From NCBI RefSeq assembly GCF_002287075.1, contig NZ_NSKE01000001.1, positions 248,001 to 312,000 of the forward strand: DNA of 64,000 nt, read 5' to 3'. Made by a program: the position numbers and the translations under genes. The notes under the pieces were generated by a model. The model worked only from the letters and a program-made list of their open reading frames with translations. It made no database searches and was not told the origin of the DNA. This stretch comes from Fodinibius salipaludis. GTDB lineage: Bacteria; Bacteroidota; Rhodothermia; Balneolales; Balneolaceae. Below, piece by piece: positions 55,111-64,000 of this stretch; position 1 is the first letter of the stretch, and every line of letters starts with the position of its first letter.

Positions 55111-56538
55111 TTGAGTATTAAAGAAATACAACAGCAACAGCTTATACGTTTATTAAAAACTGCCCAAAATACAGAATTTGGTCAGCAGTACGATTTGCAA
55201 TCCATCAATGCCTTTGATGAATTCACTGACCGTATTCCCATATCATTTTATGATGATATTAAGTTGCAAATAAAAGAGCTTAAACAGGGAAAGAGTAATA
55301 TTTTTTGGCCCGGGAAAGTGAATAAATATGCCGTATCGGCCGGTACCTCAGGCGAAGGAAAACACCTGCCCTTAACAGATGCAAGACTTGAAAGCGATCG
55401 GAATTTTATGCAGAAGGTCGTGTTAAATTATCTTAAAAAAAACCCCAATATTTTCGATCTTTGGGGCAAACATATAAGCATCCCGGGAACGCTGGAAGAA
55501 AAAGATGGTTTCCAAATTGGGGAGATCAGCGCTTATACTGCGCAACAAGCGCCATGGTGGTTAACCCCGTTCCAGCTTATTGATCCTATAAAGCTCAGTC
55601 AACTTCCGTTCAATCAAAAAGTAAACCAAACTGTTGATGAAGCGTTAGACAGTGATATACGCGTAATTACTGCCGTACCAAGCTGGATATTGACTATGTT
55701 TAAGGAGGTGCTCGATAGAACTGGAGCATCAAGTATTCGTGAAGTCTGGCCGAACCTTACCCTGCTCGTCTGCGGCGGTGTAAAACTGGCAAACTATAAG
55801 CCCCATCTCGAGAAACTTATGGACAAACCTGATGTCAGTTTTGTAGAAACATATGGTGCTTCGGAGGGCTACTTTTCATTTACTGATGACTGGAATAGAA
55901 CAGATATGAAACTCGTTGCCGATAATGGCATCTTTTATGAGTTCATTCCCAATCCCCTCCCCGACCAAGACGCAATGGCCGTGCAAGAAACGGTACCACT
56001 TTGGGAGGTAGAACCCAACACCCCCTATGCCATGCTGGTTACCACTAACTCGGGACTATGGCGATACACCTTAAACGATATAGTAGAGTTTACACAGACC
56101 GATCCACCACGGATTAAGGTAATGGGACGCGTAAGTGAAATGCTCGATGACTATGGCGAAGCCTTGTACGCTTATGAAGCCGAAGAAGCGTTAAAAAACA
56201 TATCACAAGAAATGGATATTGAAATTGGCAATTTCACTATTGGTGCCACTCTTCAAGAAGGAGCAGCTGCTCCACAACACTTTTGGTTCATCCGTACACC
56301 GGAACAACTTCACCGTGATACATTAGATCGACTTGCCCAAAACATTGACCGAGAAGTACGAGAAATCAATCGTCACTATGCCATTCGCAGAGAAAGTAAT
56401 GCTCTCGGCCTTCCCAAAGTCTATTCCATCTCACAACAACAGATTAACAATTGGCTGGCCAGCAAAGGAAAAGATAAAGCGCAGGGTAAATTACCGGCTA
56501 TTTTACGGGATGAGGAAGATATCGATTTTTTTAAGTAA
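55111..56538 (+). CDS. GH3-family acyl-adenylating enzyme
   Basis: A 475-residue protein of the ANL superfamily. ILRTAQNTEFG-like LLKTAQNTEFGQQYDL near the N-terminus, SAGTSGEGKHLPLTD (phosphate loop; GH3 proteins have xGTSxG) and ETYGASEGYFSF (A5-type, Glu binds adenine/AMP-Mg), then LWRYTLNDIVEFTQT and the C-terminal hinge MGRVSEMLDDYGEALY are GH3 features. Plant members conjugate auxin or jasmonate to amino acids; bacterial members are poorly known and may activate an acid for amide formation. Start TTG at 55111 (MSIKEIQQ); no ATG candidate upstream in frame. Confidence 0.88.
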   Translation: MSIKEIQQQQLIRLLKTAQNTEFGQQYDLQSINAFDEFTDRIPISFYDDIKLQIKELKQGKSNIFWPGKVNKYAVSAGTSGEGKHLPLTDARLESDRNFMQKVVLNYLKKNPNIFDLWGKHISIPGTLEEKDGFQIGEISAYTAQQAPWWLTPFQLIDPIKLSQLPFNQKVNQTVDEALDSDIRVITAVPSWILTMFKEVLDRTGASSIREVWPNLTLLVCGGVKLANYKPHLEKLMDKPDVSFVETYGASEGYFSFTDDWNRTDMKLVADNGIFYEFIPNPLPDQDAMAVQETVPLWEVEPNTPYAMLVTTNSGLWRYTLNDIVEFTQTDPPRIKVMGRVSEMLDDYGEALYAYEAEEALKNISQEMDIEIGNFTIGATLQEGAAAPQHFWFIRTPEQLHRDTLDRLAQNIDREVREINRHYAIRRESNALGLPKVYSISQQQINNWLASKGKDKAQGKLPAILRDEEDIDFFK

Positions 56539-56561
56539 CAATTTAATTTTCCAATGATCAC

Positions 56562-56607
56562 GAGGGGAATTTTTATAAAAGGTTCTAAAATTATCCCCTC
56601 CTATTTT
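56562..56607 (+). terminator. Terminator after the GH3-like gene
   Basis: GAGGGGA pairs with TCCCCTC, extended by A/T pairs, and is followed by CTATTTTTT. It lies in the 100-base gap between the converging GH3-like and exchanger genes and may serve both. Confidence 0.65.
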
Positions 56608-56638
56608 TTGAGCATAGGGTATTACGTTACCGTAACCT

Positions 56639-57580
56639 TTACCATAAATATCCCCTAATAAAAAACAGCAGATATACCAGAACTAAAACCATTCCACCCC
56701 ACCGGGGAATAGATTTTTGGATCATCAAAAAAGCCACAAATAATACCGCCGCCAGTGATAGTGGCAGATAAAAGCTAAATACTTCAAAGCTTATAGGTAC
56801 CGGACGAATTATCGCAATCACTCCGGCATTGCATAAGAAAAACGCCAGTACCGATCCCACCACATTGCCAAATGCAATTTCAGGACGTCCTTTCAGAGCT
56901 GCCGGCAGCTCTCGTGCAACCTCTTCGATACTTACTAAAAGCGCTACAATTGTTATTCCAAATAACGTGTCTGATAATTCAAATCCATCCATAAGTTCCC
57001 TGGATGCCCATACGATCCATTCACTGCCCACTATAATTGCAACCAACGATCCTGCGAGCATAATAATCGATTGCCACTGACTTAGATTTGTCCCTTCCTC
57101 TACAGCCTCGGCTGCCTCACCGGTGGGCTGAACGTCTAATCCTCTTCGCGCCAGATAAATCAAATACCAGACAGCAGTACAGTATGCCAATAATAATATA
57201 ATTCCGTCAAAACGAGACAGTTGCCCGTCAAAGCTGAGTAATCCAAACAATACCACAGCAGCAACTGTTACAAGCGGAATCTGCATCGGAACTTCTTTGA
57301 ATTCCATAGGAGCAAAAAGCGCAGTAATCCCCAGTGCTAAAGCCACTGCAACCATTGCCGAACCTATTATAGTACCGACAGCAATACCGGTAACTCCCTC
57401 ATAAGATGCTACTGCTCCCAATCCCAAATTTTCCGGATCAAATCCAATTACAATAACGCTGATTAAAAAAGTAGAAATCCCAAATCCAACAGAAGTACCA
57501 ACCGTTGCCTCTACCAACTTTTCAGAAAAAAAGACGATCATTAGTAATCCGGCAACAAAAACGAATAAGGGAAATATCAC
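56639..57580 (-). CDS. Cation/Ca2+ exchanger (CaCA superfamily), diverged alpha repeats
   Basis: A 313-residue protein with about ten membrane helices in two inverted halves separated by an acidic loop (EAAEAVEEGT), as in bacterial YrbG-type Na+/Ca2+ exchangers. The alpha-repeat centres are unusual: IGFDPENLGLGAVAS in place of the typical GTSLPELATS, and ALLVSIEEVARELPAALKGRPEIAFGNVVGSVLAF in place of GTSLPELVTS. Acidic residues are still present at the equivalent positions, so transport may work but with changed ion choice. GTG start at 57580. Confidence 0.85.
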   Translation of the reverse strand: MIFPLFVFVAGLLMIVFFSEKLVEATVGTSVGFGISTFLISVIVIGFDPENLGLGAVASYEGVTGIAVGTIIGSAMVAVALALGITALFAPMEFKEVPMQIPLVTVAAVVLFGLLSFDGQLSRFDGIILLLAYCTAVWYLIYLARRGLDVQPTGEAAEAVEEGTNLSQWQSIIMLAGSLVAIIVGSEWIVWASRELMDGFELSDTLFGITIVALLVSIEEVARELPAALKGRPEIAFGNVVGSVLAFFLCNAGVIAIIRPVPISFEVFSFYLPLSLAAVLFVAFLMIQKSIPRWGGMVLVLVYLLFFIRGYLW

Positions 57581-57690
57581 GATATGCTATATAACTCGCT
57601 TTATATTTTTATTCCAAAAAAAGAATTTTCTGAGTTAAAGGGAAATTGCTAACACAACCTGATAGTCAACAATATGGTAAGCTAACATAG

Positions 57691-57726
57691 AAAAGGCCGG
57701 CAATCTACAAGATCACCGGCCCTTTT
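57691..57726 (-). terminator. Terminator after leuS
   Basis: AAAAGG-CCGG with CCGG-CCTTTT stem on both strands, starting about 28 bases past the leuS stop on the minus strand and ending in a T run. Confidence 0.85.
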
Positions 57727-57754
57727 ATAAATTAGGTTTATCGAATTTTCAAAC

Positions 57755-60355
57755 TTACTTTACCACCAAATTTACAATACGTTCGGGGACAAAAATCTCT
57801 TTCACGAGGTTTCCGTCCTCTAAATATTTCTTCACATTCTCTTCAGCCTTTGCCTCAGAAAGTACAAACTCCTTATCCTTGGCCTTCTCACGAGGTACAT
57901 GAATCTCTCCACGCACTTTCCCATTTACCTGGATGGGATAAAGCTGCGTATCAGAAATCAAATACTCCTCGTTAAACTCCGGCCATTCGGCATAGGTGAT
58001 AGACTCATCATGACCGAGTTTGCTCCATAACTCTTCAGCGATATGCGGCGCAAAGGGAGACAACAGCTTAATAAAAGGCTCTAAAACAGCCTTTGGATGT
58101 TGGTCCCATTTATTTGCTTCATTTACAAAAATCATCATCGCAGAAATAGCTGTGTTAAACGAAAGCTCCTCAATATCTCCGGTTACTTTCTGGATGCATT
58201 CATGCAGTACCTTCAGCTGCTCTTTAGATGGATCACTATCTATAACAGATTCTTTCAATCCTCCACTGTCTTCATCAATCATCAATCGCCAAACACGTCC
58301 CAGAAAACGATAAACGCCATCCACATCTTGGGTGCTCCATGGCTTAACCTGCTCTAATGGCCCCATAAACATCTCGTACAGTCGCATAGAGTCCGCACCG
58401 TACTGATCCACAATGTCATCGGGATTGACGACATTACCGCGTGATTTCGACATCTTGTGCGCTTTGGCATCTACGGTGATTTCTGTGTCTTTAATCACAA
58501 AATTATCACCTTCTTTCTCTACCTGATCTTCACTGAGCTTTACGCGTTCGACCTCCGCTACCTCATCGGCAGCATCAGCAGAAATCCAGTTACCGTCTTT
58601 TTTAAAACCGGTAAACTCCATCTCACCTAAAATCATCCCCTGATGTACCAATCGCTGGAACGGTTCTTTAGTGGATACCACGCTGCAATCATACAACACC
58701 TTGTGCCAAAATCGTGCATATAACAGGTGCAACACGCTGTGCTCGGCCCCACCGACATACATATCCACCGGCATCCAATAGTTTTCTTCATCCGGATCTA
58801 CGGGACCTTCACTAAATTCAGGGCTACAATATCGCAGATAATACCAGCATGAGCCCGCCCACTGCGGCATGGTATTCGTTTCCCGCTTGGCCGGCTTACC
58901 GGTTTCGGGATCTTTGGTATTGACCCAGTCGGTCGCCTTAGCCAGTGGTGGCTCACCGTCCTCGGTAGGTTCAAAGTCATCCATTTCGGGCAACGTTACC
59001 GGTAAATTGTCTTCGCCAACCGGTTTGGGTTCGCCATCAACATGAATAATGGGAAACGGTTCGCCCCAATAACGCTGACGCGAAAATAGCCAATCGCGCA
59101 GTTTATAATTGACGGCCTTTTCTCCACGATCAACTTTCTCAAGCCAATTCGTAATTTCTTCAATTGCCTCATCAACAGGCAAACCATTTAATGAAATCTC
59201 ATCATTCTCAGAGTTAACGAGGGTCCCCTCTTCGGTATCAGTATAAGCCCCTTCAGAGACATCGCCACCTTTAACCACTTCGATAATATCCAGATCAAAC
59301 TTTTGGGCAAATTCCCAATCCCGGTCATCATGTCCCGGCACCGCCATAATTGCTCCGGTTCCGTAAGTTACCAACACATAGTCGGCAACCAGGATGGGGA
59401 TTTCTTCTCCTGTAGCGGGATTAATAGCACTGGCTCCGGTAAAGACACCCGTTTTTTCATCACTAAGCTCGGTGCGTTCCAAATCTGATTTTCGCGCCGC
59501 CTCTTCCTGGTATGCTTGAACGGCCTCTTTCTGATCGTCGGTCGTAATTTTATCCACTAAATCATGCTCAGGCGCCAATACCATGTACGTAGCACCAAAA
59601 ATAGTATCGGGACGCGTAGTAAATACCCTAATCTCTTCATCATAATTAGCCACCTCAAAATCAATATTGGCTCCGATGGATTTTCCAATCCAGTCGCGCT
59701 GCATCTTTTTAGTCGATTCCGGCCAATCCAAATCATCAAGTCCCTCAAGCAAACGATCAGCATATTCAGTTATTTTCAATACCCACTGACGCATCGGCTT
59801 TTTGACTACCGGAAAGCCACCAACTTCACTTTTACCATCAATCACTTCCTCATTGGCCAATACCGTTCCCAACTCAGGACACCAATTTACCGGCACATCG
59901 TCTTCATAGGCTAACCCTTTTTCATAGAGCTTCAGAAAAATCCATTGGGTCCATTTGTAATAATCCGGATCGGTAGTGTTAACTTCACGATCCCAATCAT
60001 AACTAAACCCCAAATCCTGTAGCTGCTCGCGGAAACGATTTACGTTTTGCTGAGTTGTATCTCTGGGATGAGTTCCTGTCTTCACCGCATATTGCTCTGC
60101 TGGCAATCCAAAAGCGTCCCATCCAATGGGATGTAAGACATTAAAACCGTTCATCCGCTTGTAACGCGCCAGTATATCAGTAGCGGTATACCCCTCCGGA
60201 TGACCTACGTGCAGCCCTGAACCACTGGGATATGGAAACATATCCAGTACATAATACTTGGGCTTGTCGTGATCTTCCGGCGTTTTAAAGGTCTTATTTT
60301 CCTGCCAATATTCCTGCCACTTAGATTCAATATCTTCCGGCTTGTACGAACTCAT
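57755..60355 (-). CDS. leuS: Leucyl-tRNA synthetase
   Basis: An 866-residue class I synthetase charging leucine tRNA. The HIGH-type motif is [16 protein letters not shown] (about residue 41-57), the CP1 editing domain has [19 protein letters not shown] with the conserved threonine-rich editing region, and the KMSKS loop is [10 protein letters not shown]. The anticodon-binding domain and C-terminal [15 protein letters not shown] complete it. Length is typical. Start ATG at 60355. Confidence 0.98.
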   Translation of the reverse strand: MSSYKPEDIESKWQEYWQENKTFKTPEDHDKPKYYVLDMFPYPSGSGLHVGHPEGYTATDILARYKRMNGFNVLHPIGWDAFGLPAEQYAVKTGTHPRDTTQQNVNRFREQLQDLGFSYDWDREVNTTDPDYYKWTQWIFLKLYEKGLAYEDDVPVNWCPELGTVLANEEVIDGKSEVGGFPVVKKPMRQWVLKITEYADRLLEGLDDLDWPESTKKMQRDWIGKSIGANIDFEVANYDEEIRVFTTRPDTIFGATYMVLAPEHDLVDKITTDDQKEAVQAYQEEAARKSDLERTELSDEKTGVFTGASAINPATGEEIPILVADYVLVTYGTGAIMAVPGHDDRDWEFAQKFDLDIIEVVKGGDVSEGAYTDTEEGTLVNSENDEISLNGLPVDEAIEEITNWLEKVDRGEKAVNYKLRDWLFSRQRYWGEPFPIIHVDGEPKPVGEDNLPVTLPEMDDFEPTEDGEPPLAKATDWVNTKDPETGKPAKRETNTMPQWAGSCWYYLRYCSPEFSEGPVDPDEENYWMPVDMYVGGAEHSVLHLLYARFWHKVLYDCSVVSTKEPFQRLVHQGMILGEMEFTGFKKDGNWISADAADEVAEVERVKLSEDQVEKEGDNFVIKDTEITVDAKAHKMSKSRGNVVNPDDIVDQYGADSMRLYEMFMGPLEQVKPWSTQDVDGVYRFLGRVWRLMIDEDSGGLKESVIDSDPSKEQLKVLHECIQKVTGDIEELSFNTAISAMMIFVNEANKWDQHPKAVLEPFIKLLSPFAPHIAEELWSKLGHDESITYAEWPEFNEEYLISDTQLYPIQVNGKVRGEIHVPREKAKDKEFVLSEAKAEENVKKYLEDGNLVKEIFVPERIVNLVVK

Positions 60356-60442
60356 TCAGTTACTGATTATAAATTTATTATTGGTTGATTATGTAATAGA
60401 ACGCGGATAGCGCTATTGCAATAAAATTTCTTTAACTGCTAT

Positions 60443-60520
60443 ATGTCATCTTGAATTTAGTTCAGGATCTACTTCACCCATTTCCGAATTCCATATTCTG
60501 AAAGAAGTTCAGAATGACAT
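60443..60520. repeat. REP-like inverted repeat in the leuS/nptA gap
   Basis: Two imperfect arms, ATGTCATCTTGAATTTAGTT and its near reverse complement ending AGTTCAGAATGACAT, are separated by about 25 bases. The arms look like variants of the GTCATTCTGAACTTGTTTCAG repeat I recall from many intergenic sites in FCB-group genomes. The rest of this 282-base gap (60356-60637) shows nothing else. Confidence 0.65.
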
Positions 60521-60637
60521 GATTGTTGATATTCAATTATTCAATAACAATCTGCCAGATCCGTTTCACCTGCATTCTATTGTCCAATTCATTAGTCGCC
60601 AAAAATAAGCAAAATTTGGACTGGTTTGAAGAAAGTA

Positions 60638-62377
60638 TTATCCCCTCTCCTCAATCACTCTTTCATAGGCAGCCTTCACCTTAACACCCGCAAGAGCTTC
60701 ATTTACGTTAAAGAGATGATCACCAATTTTCTCCAATCGATTCAGATAATCCAAGAATACAAATCCTACCTCATTTGAGTAGGTGTTTTTCTCAAGCTGG
60801 GCGTAGTGGAACTCTAATAAATCATCGCGACAATCATCAATAGCATCTTCGATTGCAATAGATTTATCAAGATTGATTTCCCCATTATCTTTGTCCAGAT
60901 TTTCCCGGACATTTCGAACGGCATCGTGTACTAAATCAAGCAGCTCATTTAATTTTTTCATTGCAGGATCGGGGAGTTCTCGTCCCTCATTTTGCATTCG
61001 CTCAAAAGTTTTAGACATCTGGAAATAGATATCCGCTACACGCTCAAGATCATTAATCATACTGTGCATTCCTCGTATGCGACGTGTAGCATCTTCAGTG
61101 AGGTTATAACTGGAAATCTTAGTGAGGTACTCAGCAATTTCCAATTCAATATTATCTGTTATCCCCTCCCTTTTTTCAATCTTATCTAAGAATTGATCCT
61201 GCCGGTTCTGTTTGTTAAACAACAATCCTTGCATGCTAAAGTGCATTTTTTCAATCAGCTTAGCGAATAATTGAATTTCTTTATGTGCTTGAGACATCGA
61301 CAACTCGGGAGAAGACATCATACCCGAAGAGATATACTGTAACCGATGCTGTGTATCCTCTTTTTCTTTCTGATATTTTTCAATAATTCGAACAATATAA
61401 GGCACAAAACCAACCAACAATAACACATTAAGCACATTAAACACCGAATGGAACAGTGAAAGAGCCAGCGTGGCATTAGCACGCCCAATTTCGCTTGTTG
61501 CATGAAGAATAGACCCTGACTCAGGCACAAAATAGCTCATCAAAGAATCAACCCCCATTAAAAAGGGATCAATTAAAATCATCATCCAGATCACTCCAAA
61601 CATATTAAAGACGAAGTGAAAACGGGCGGCCCGTTTGGCATACACATTCCCTACCACGGCGGCAATATTCGCAGTTACTGTAGTTCCGATATTTTCACCC
61701 AATACCATCGCGGCTGCTATTGGGAAATCAATCCATCCCTCAAATAACATAACAAGGGTAATTGCCATAGCTGCTGAGGATGACTGGGTAACCAGGGTGA
61801 GTATTGTACCGGCAATCACAAAAATAACGATGGACGCAAAGCCAAACTCCGTAAACTGATCCAAAAACATAAACATCTCTGGATTCTCCTGAATATTGGG
61901 CACCCCATTTTTAATAAAATCAAGACCAATAAACAGAATACCGAATCCGATCATCGCTTCGGCAAGGTTGCGCAGCTTCTCGCGGCCGAAAAAGATGAAA
62001 GGAAAAAAGACACCGATTAACATCATGGCAACTGAAGTAATCTGCATCTTAAACCCAAAAATAGAAATCATCCAGGCGGTAACCGTTGTACCTATATTGG
62101 CTCCCATTATAACCCCTGTGGATTCCATAAAAGTAATCAAACCAGCATTCACAAAACTCACCACCATCACCGTTGTGGTAGAAGATGATTGTGTGATTGA
62201 TGTAGTAGCAAACCCGGTGAGAATACCCCGAAACCGAGTGCTGGTCATTCCTTTGAGAATAGCCCGAAGCTTATTACCTGCAACTTTCTGAAGACCATCA
62301 CTAAAAACCTTCATGCCGTAGATGAAAATTCCCAATGCCCCGATAAGCTGCAGAAAATCCCAAAACGTATACGTCAT
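60638..62377 (-). CDS. Na+/phosphate cotransporter with PhoU-like C-terminal domain
   Basis: A 579-residue protein. The N-terminal half has inverted repeats with the QSSS motifs TSITQSSSTTTVMVVSFVNAG and TLVTQSSSAAMAITLVM and two GANIGTTVTA/GENIGTTVTA stretches, the NptA/SLC34 phosphate-binding pattern. From about residue 350 the chain becomes cytoplasmic and helical, resembling PhoU (DLERVADIYFQMSKTFERM; LNRLEKIGDHLFNVNEALA). It imports phosphate with sodium; the PhoU-like part presumably senses or gates. Start ATG at 62377. Confidence 0.92.
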   Translation of the reverse strand: MTYTFWDFLQLIGALGIFIYGMKVFSDGLQKVAGNKLRAILKGMTSTRFRGILTGFATTSITQSSSTTTVMVVSFVNAGLITFMESTGVIMGANIGTTVTAWMISIFGFKMQITSVAMMLIGVFFPFIFFGREKLRNLAEAMIGFGILFIGLDFIKNGVPNIQENPEMFMFLDQFTEFGFASIVIFVIAGTILTLVTQSSSAAMAITLVMLFEGWIDFPIAAAMVLGENIGTTVTANIAAVVGNVYAKRAARFHFVFNMFGVIWMMILIDPFLMGVDSLMSYFVPESGSILHATSEIGRANATLALSLFHSVFNVLNVLLLVGFVPYIVRIIEKYQKEKEDTQHRLQYISSGMMSSPELSMSQAHKEIQLFAKLIEKMHFSMQGLLFNKQNRQDQFLDKIEKREGITDNIELEIAEYLTKISSYNLTEDATRRIRGMHSMINDLERVADIYFQMSKTFERMQNEGRELPDPAMKKLNELLDLVHDAVRNVRENLDKDNGEINLDKSIAIEDAIDDCRDDLLEFHYAQLEKNTYSNEVGFVFLDYLNRLEKIGDHLFNVNEALAGVKVKAAYERVIEERG

Positions 62378-62560
62378 TATTCGTTTGTTTATATGCTAAT
62401 CTAAATTAAATGGGATTGTATCCCGAAAAAACAGCGCGGGTAAATATAACAGATATCAGCATTTTTTAACAGAAATAAAAGAACAGAAATCAATCCCATT
62501 AGTATTAAACAACACATTACTTTATACTACTTTTATAAGGCAGATTAAACTTCGCAAATA

Positions 62561-63205
62561 ATGGTGTTCTTCAGTTTCAACAAGTTTAGAAAGTATATAT
62601 CTACTATTTTTCTGGTGCTTCTGGTAACCGTCTCCATTTCCTGTGCCCAAGCTCCGGGTAATCAATCAGACGTAGACTGGCTTATTGAAGCTCTTGAAAT
62701 CGAAAGTGAATCGACCATCGCTGATATCGGAGCGGGAGACGGCGACCAAACACTGGCGATTGCCAAGCATCTCGCTGCTAAAGGTACTATTTACAGTACT
62801 GAGCTGGGAGCCGACAGACTTGAGGAGCTAAAAGAAAAGGTCCAGAATTCCAATTTCGATAATATATCCGTTCTCGAAGGACACCCCGATAAAACAAACC
62901 TCCCCGAGCAGTGCTGTGACGCCATATTTTTGCGACGCGTTTACCATCATATCACAAATCCCAAAACCTTTAACGCCAGCCTGTTCAAATCTCTTAAACC
63001 CGGTGGACGCTTGGCCATTATTGATTTTGAACCTCGTGGATCTGAAGCTGATCCTGAAGGAAGATCATCCGGCAGTCAACATGGCGTAACAGCCGAAACT
63101 GTAGTAGAAGAACTAAAAAAAGCAGGATTTTCGCTTATTGACTCTAAAAAAGGTTCGGGAAGAGATATCTACGTAGTAATGCAAAAACCAAACAGGAATT
63201 CCTGA
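62561..63205 (+). CDS. Class I methyltransferase-like protein with lipoprotein signal
   Basis: A 214-residue protein. The first 28 residues look like a lipoprotein signal (FLVLLVTVSISC with lipobox Cys). The rest is a class I SAM-methyltransferase fold: motif I STIADIGAGDGDQTLAIA, post-I IYSTELGADRL, an aromatic/acidic motif II region CCDAIFLRRVYHHI and motif III LKPGGRLAIIDF. SAM is not known in the periplasm, so either the signal is not used, or the fold has another role. ATG at 62561 is well placed for the signal; no later start before the fold is convincing. Confidence 0.85.
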   Translation: MVFFSFNKFRKYISTIFLVLLVTVSISCAQAPGNQSDVDWLIEALEIESESTIADIGAGDGDQTLAIAKHLAAKGTIYSTELGADRLEELKEKVQNSNFDNISVLEGHPDKTNLPEQCCDAIFLRRVYHHITNPKTFNASLFKSLKPGGRLAIIDFEPRGSEADPEGRSSGSQHGVTAETVVEELKKAGFSLIDSKKGSGRDIYVVMQKPNRNS

Positions 63206-63317
63206 GTTTTATCAACTGAGGATTAGTTCCTAAATCTGACCTCATATTTCTTTATCCGTTCAATAATTCTAAGTAGATTGTTTGTATCAATTCCTACCAA
63301 ACGAACGGAGGTTGACT

Positions 63318-63659
63318 ATGAGTTACGGACACGTGAAATCGGGTGATCGTATCAACCTGCAAACACTACGCGAAGAACTGGAAGTAGACACCACCTACGC
63401 CTTGGTCAAGACGGACAAAATGGAGGTTATTCGTATGGCATTGCATAAGGGAAAAGTTGTTGATCGACATACTGTTGACAGCGAAATATCTGTATTATGT
63501 CTGGATGGAGAAATCTTATTCCATATTGACAGTACAGCGGAAACACTTACCAAGGATGACTGGCTCTATTTAAAGGAGGGCCAACCCTTCTCGTACAGTG
63601 TAAAAGAAGATACTATCCTTTTGGTCACCATTGTTTTTGGAGAACGAGAGTCAAATTAA
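63318..63659 (+). CDS. Small cupin-like protein
   Basis: A 113-residue all-beta protein. MALHKGKVVDRHTVDSEISVLCLDGEILFHIDS and LYLKEGQPFSYSVKEDTILLVTIVFG are cupin half-motifs; one His (in VDRHTVDSE) could bind metal, but the full metal motif is not complete. No specific role is readable. GGAGG lies 8 bases before the ATG at 63318, which is why I do not use the in-frame TTG at 63282. Confidence 0.8.
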   Translation: MSYGHVKSGDRINLQTLREELEVDTTYALVKTDKMEVIRMALHKGKVVDRHTVDSEISVLCLDGEILFHIDSTAETLTKDDWLYLKEGQPFSYSVKEDTILLVTIVFGERESN

Positions 63660-63758
63660 CCTATGGCCAGATATTATGGCTCCAGTTTATTCTGTTTGAT
63701 CGCCGAAAAGGACTGAGTAATTTATTTTTCTGTTCTAATTGAGCCCCCTATATAAAAT

Positions 63759-64000
63759 ATGCAACCCAAAAATATTATCATTATTGGCGGCGGACTTTGC
63801 GGTTTTACATCAGCCTATCTGCTTGCCAAAAAAGGAATCAAAACAACAATTCTCGAAGCACGTGATCGACTCGGGGGACGTATTCATACCCTGCGCAACG
63901 ATGGCGAAGCTCCTATTGAAATGGGGGCCACCTGGCTGGGTAATAAGCATCATCACTTGCTGGAGCTTCTGGATGAATTGAATATCGACACCCATGAACA
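63759..64000 (+). CDS. FAD-dependent amine oxidase-like protein, N-terminal part (partial)
   Basis: The reading frame opens at ATG 63759 and runs off the end of the window with 80 codons visible. It begins with a strand and the dinucleotide-binding IIIIGGGLCGFTSAYLLAKKG, continues TTILEARDRLGGRIHTL (the Glu that binds ribose and the RxGGR motif), then GAPIEMG-like EAPIEMGATWLGNKHHHLLELLDEL. This is the N-terminus of a monoamine-oxidase or phytoene-desaturase type flavoprotein. Amine oxidase is favoured by the GGR-to-GATWLG spacing. Substrate unknown. Confidence 0.85.
   Translation, partial: MQPKNIIIIGGGLCGFTSAYLLAKKGIKTTILEARDRLGGRIHTLRNDGEAPIEMGATWLGNKHHHLLELLDELNIDTHE

Noticed and set aside
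63739-63981. An 80-codon frame at the right edge
   Set aside because: It is out of frame with the clear flavoprotein N-terminus starting at 63759 and shows no family feature.

Overview
The window looks like a chromosome segment from a free-living, Gram-negative, menaquinone-using bacterium of the Bacteroidota/Balneolota (FCB) side of the tree. The main clues are a large secreted protein ending in a type IX secretion (Por) sorting domain, an F-type ATP synthase operon without the beta and epsilon genes and with an AtpB carrying a long exported N-terminus, DUF4290-, DUF3098- and DUF3467-like small proteins, many TTG/GTG starts, and few Shine-Dalgarno sequences. Base composition looks AT-leaning by eye. 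Genus cannot be fixed from this alone; Balneolia are a good guess. I see no transposase, integrase, phage, CRISPR array or toxin-antitoxin pair, so this is mostly core genome.

Layout. 1-2.8 kb: surface-polysaccharide genes (Wzi-like outer-membrane protein fragment, possible flippase-like membrane protein, glycosyltransferase). 2.9-5.1 kb: MlaC-like and TolC-like envelope proteins and tRNA-Ser(UGA). 5.1-12.4 kb: one long minus-strand operon, DUF3467 - M23 peptidase - bactofilin - AtpZ - AtpI-like - atpBEFHAG, linking cell-shape genes to ATP synthase. 12.4-14.4 kb: cysteine (or cystathionine beta-) synthase, a DUF4290-like small protein and an acetyltransferase. 14.6-19.5 kb: menaquinone genes menF-menD-menH-menB. 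19.6-20.5 kb: a small outer-membrane protein, a decayed second copy of the menB 3' end, and a 32-residue basic microprotein.

20.6-30.7 kb is a vitamin B12 block, all on the minus strand: adenosylcobalamin-dependent ribonucleotide reductase nrdJ, a BtuB-like receptor, and a btuF-btuC-btuD ABC importer. The receptor gene and the importer operon each have a cobalamin riboswitch, and both riboswitches are followed by the same 18-nt hairpin, readable as the L13 kissing-loop partner. nrdJ itself has no riboswitch; instead its upstream region has a 14-bp inverted repeat containing two perfect DnaA boxes. The cell therefore appears to import the cofactor its DNA-precursor enzyme needs, while transcription of the enzyme may follow replication.

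30.9-41.9 kb: an exported or membrane-anchored amidase, a tripartite RND efflux operon with one adaptor and two different permeases, an acyl-ACP thioesterase and an aldo/keto reductase. 42-48.7 kb: type IX cargo protein, TPR protein, dicarboxylate/amino-acid symporter, DUF92 and DUF3098 proteins. 49-53.6 kb: maf, TPR protein, a conserved secreted protein of unknown function and mazG; Maf and MazG both destroy non-canonical nucleotides. 53.8-64 kb: citrate synthase, GH3-like enzyme, a diverged cation/Ca2+ exchanger, leuS, a Na+/phosphate cotransporter with a PhoU-like tail, a methyltransferase with a lipoprotein signal, a cupin, and the start of an amine oxidase.

I did not find a clearly new multi-gene system. 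The observations most worth checking are regulatory or small-scale: DnaA boxes at nrdJ, paired riboswitch/L13 modules, four-unit heptamer arrays directly before the menB and mazG start codons, the 32-residue microprotein and the menB remnant.
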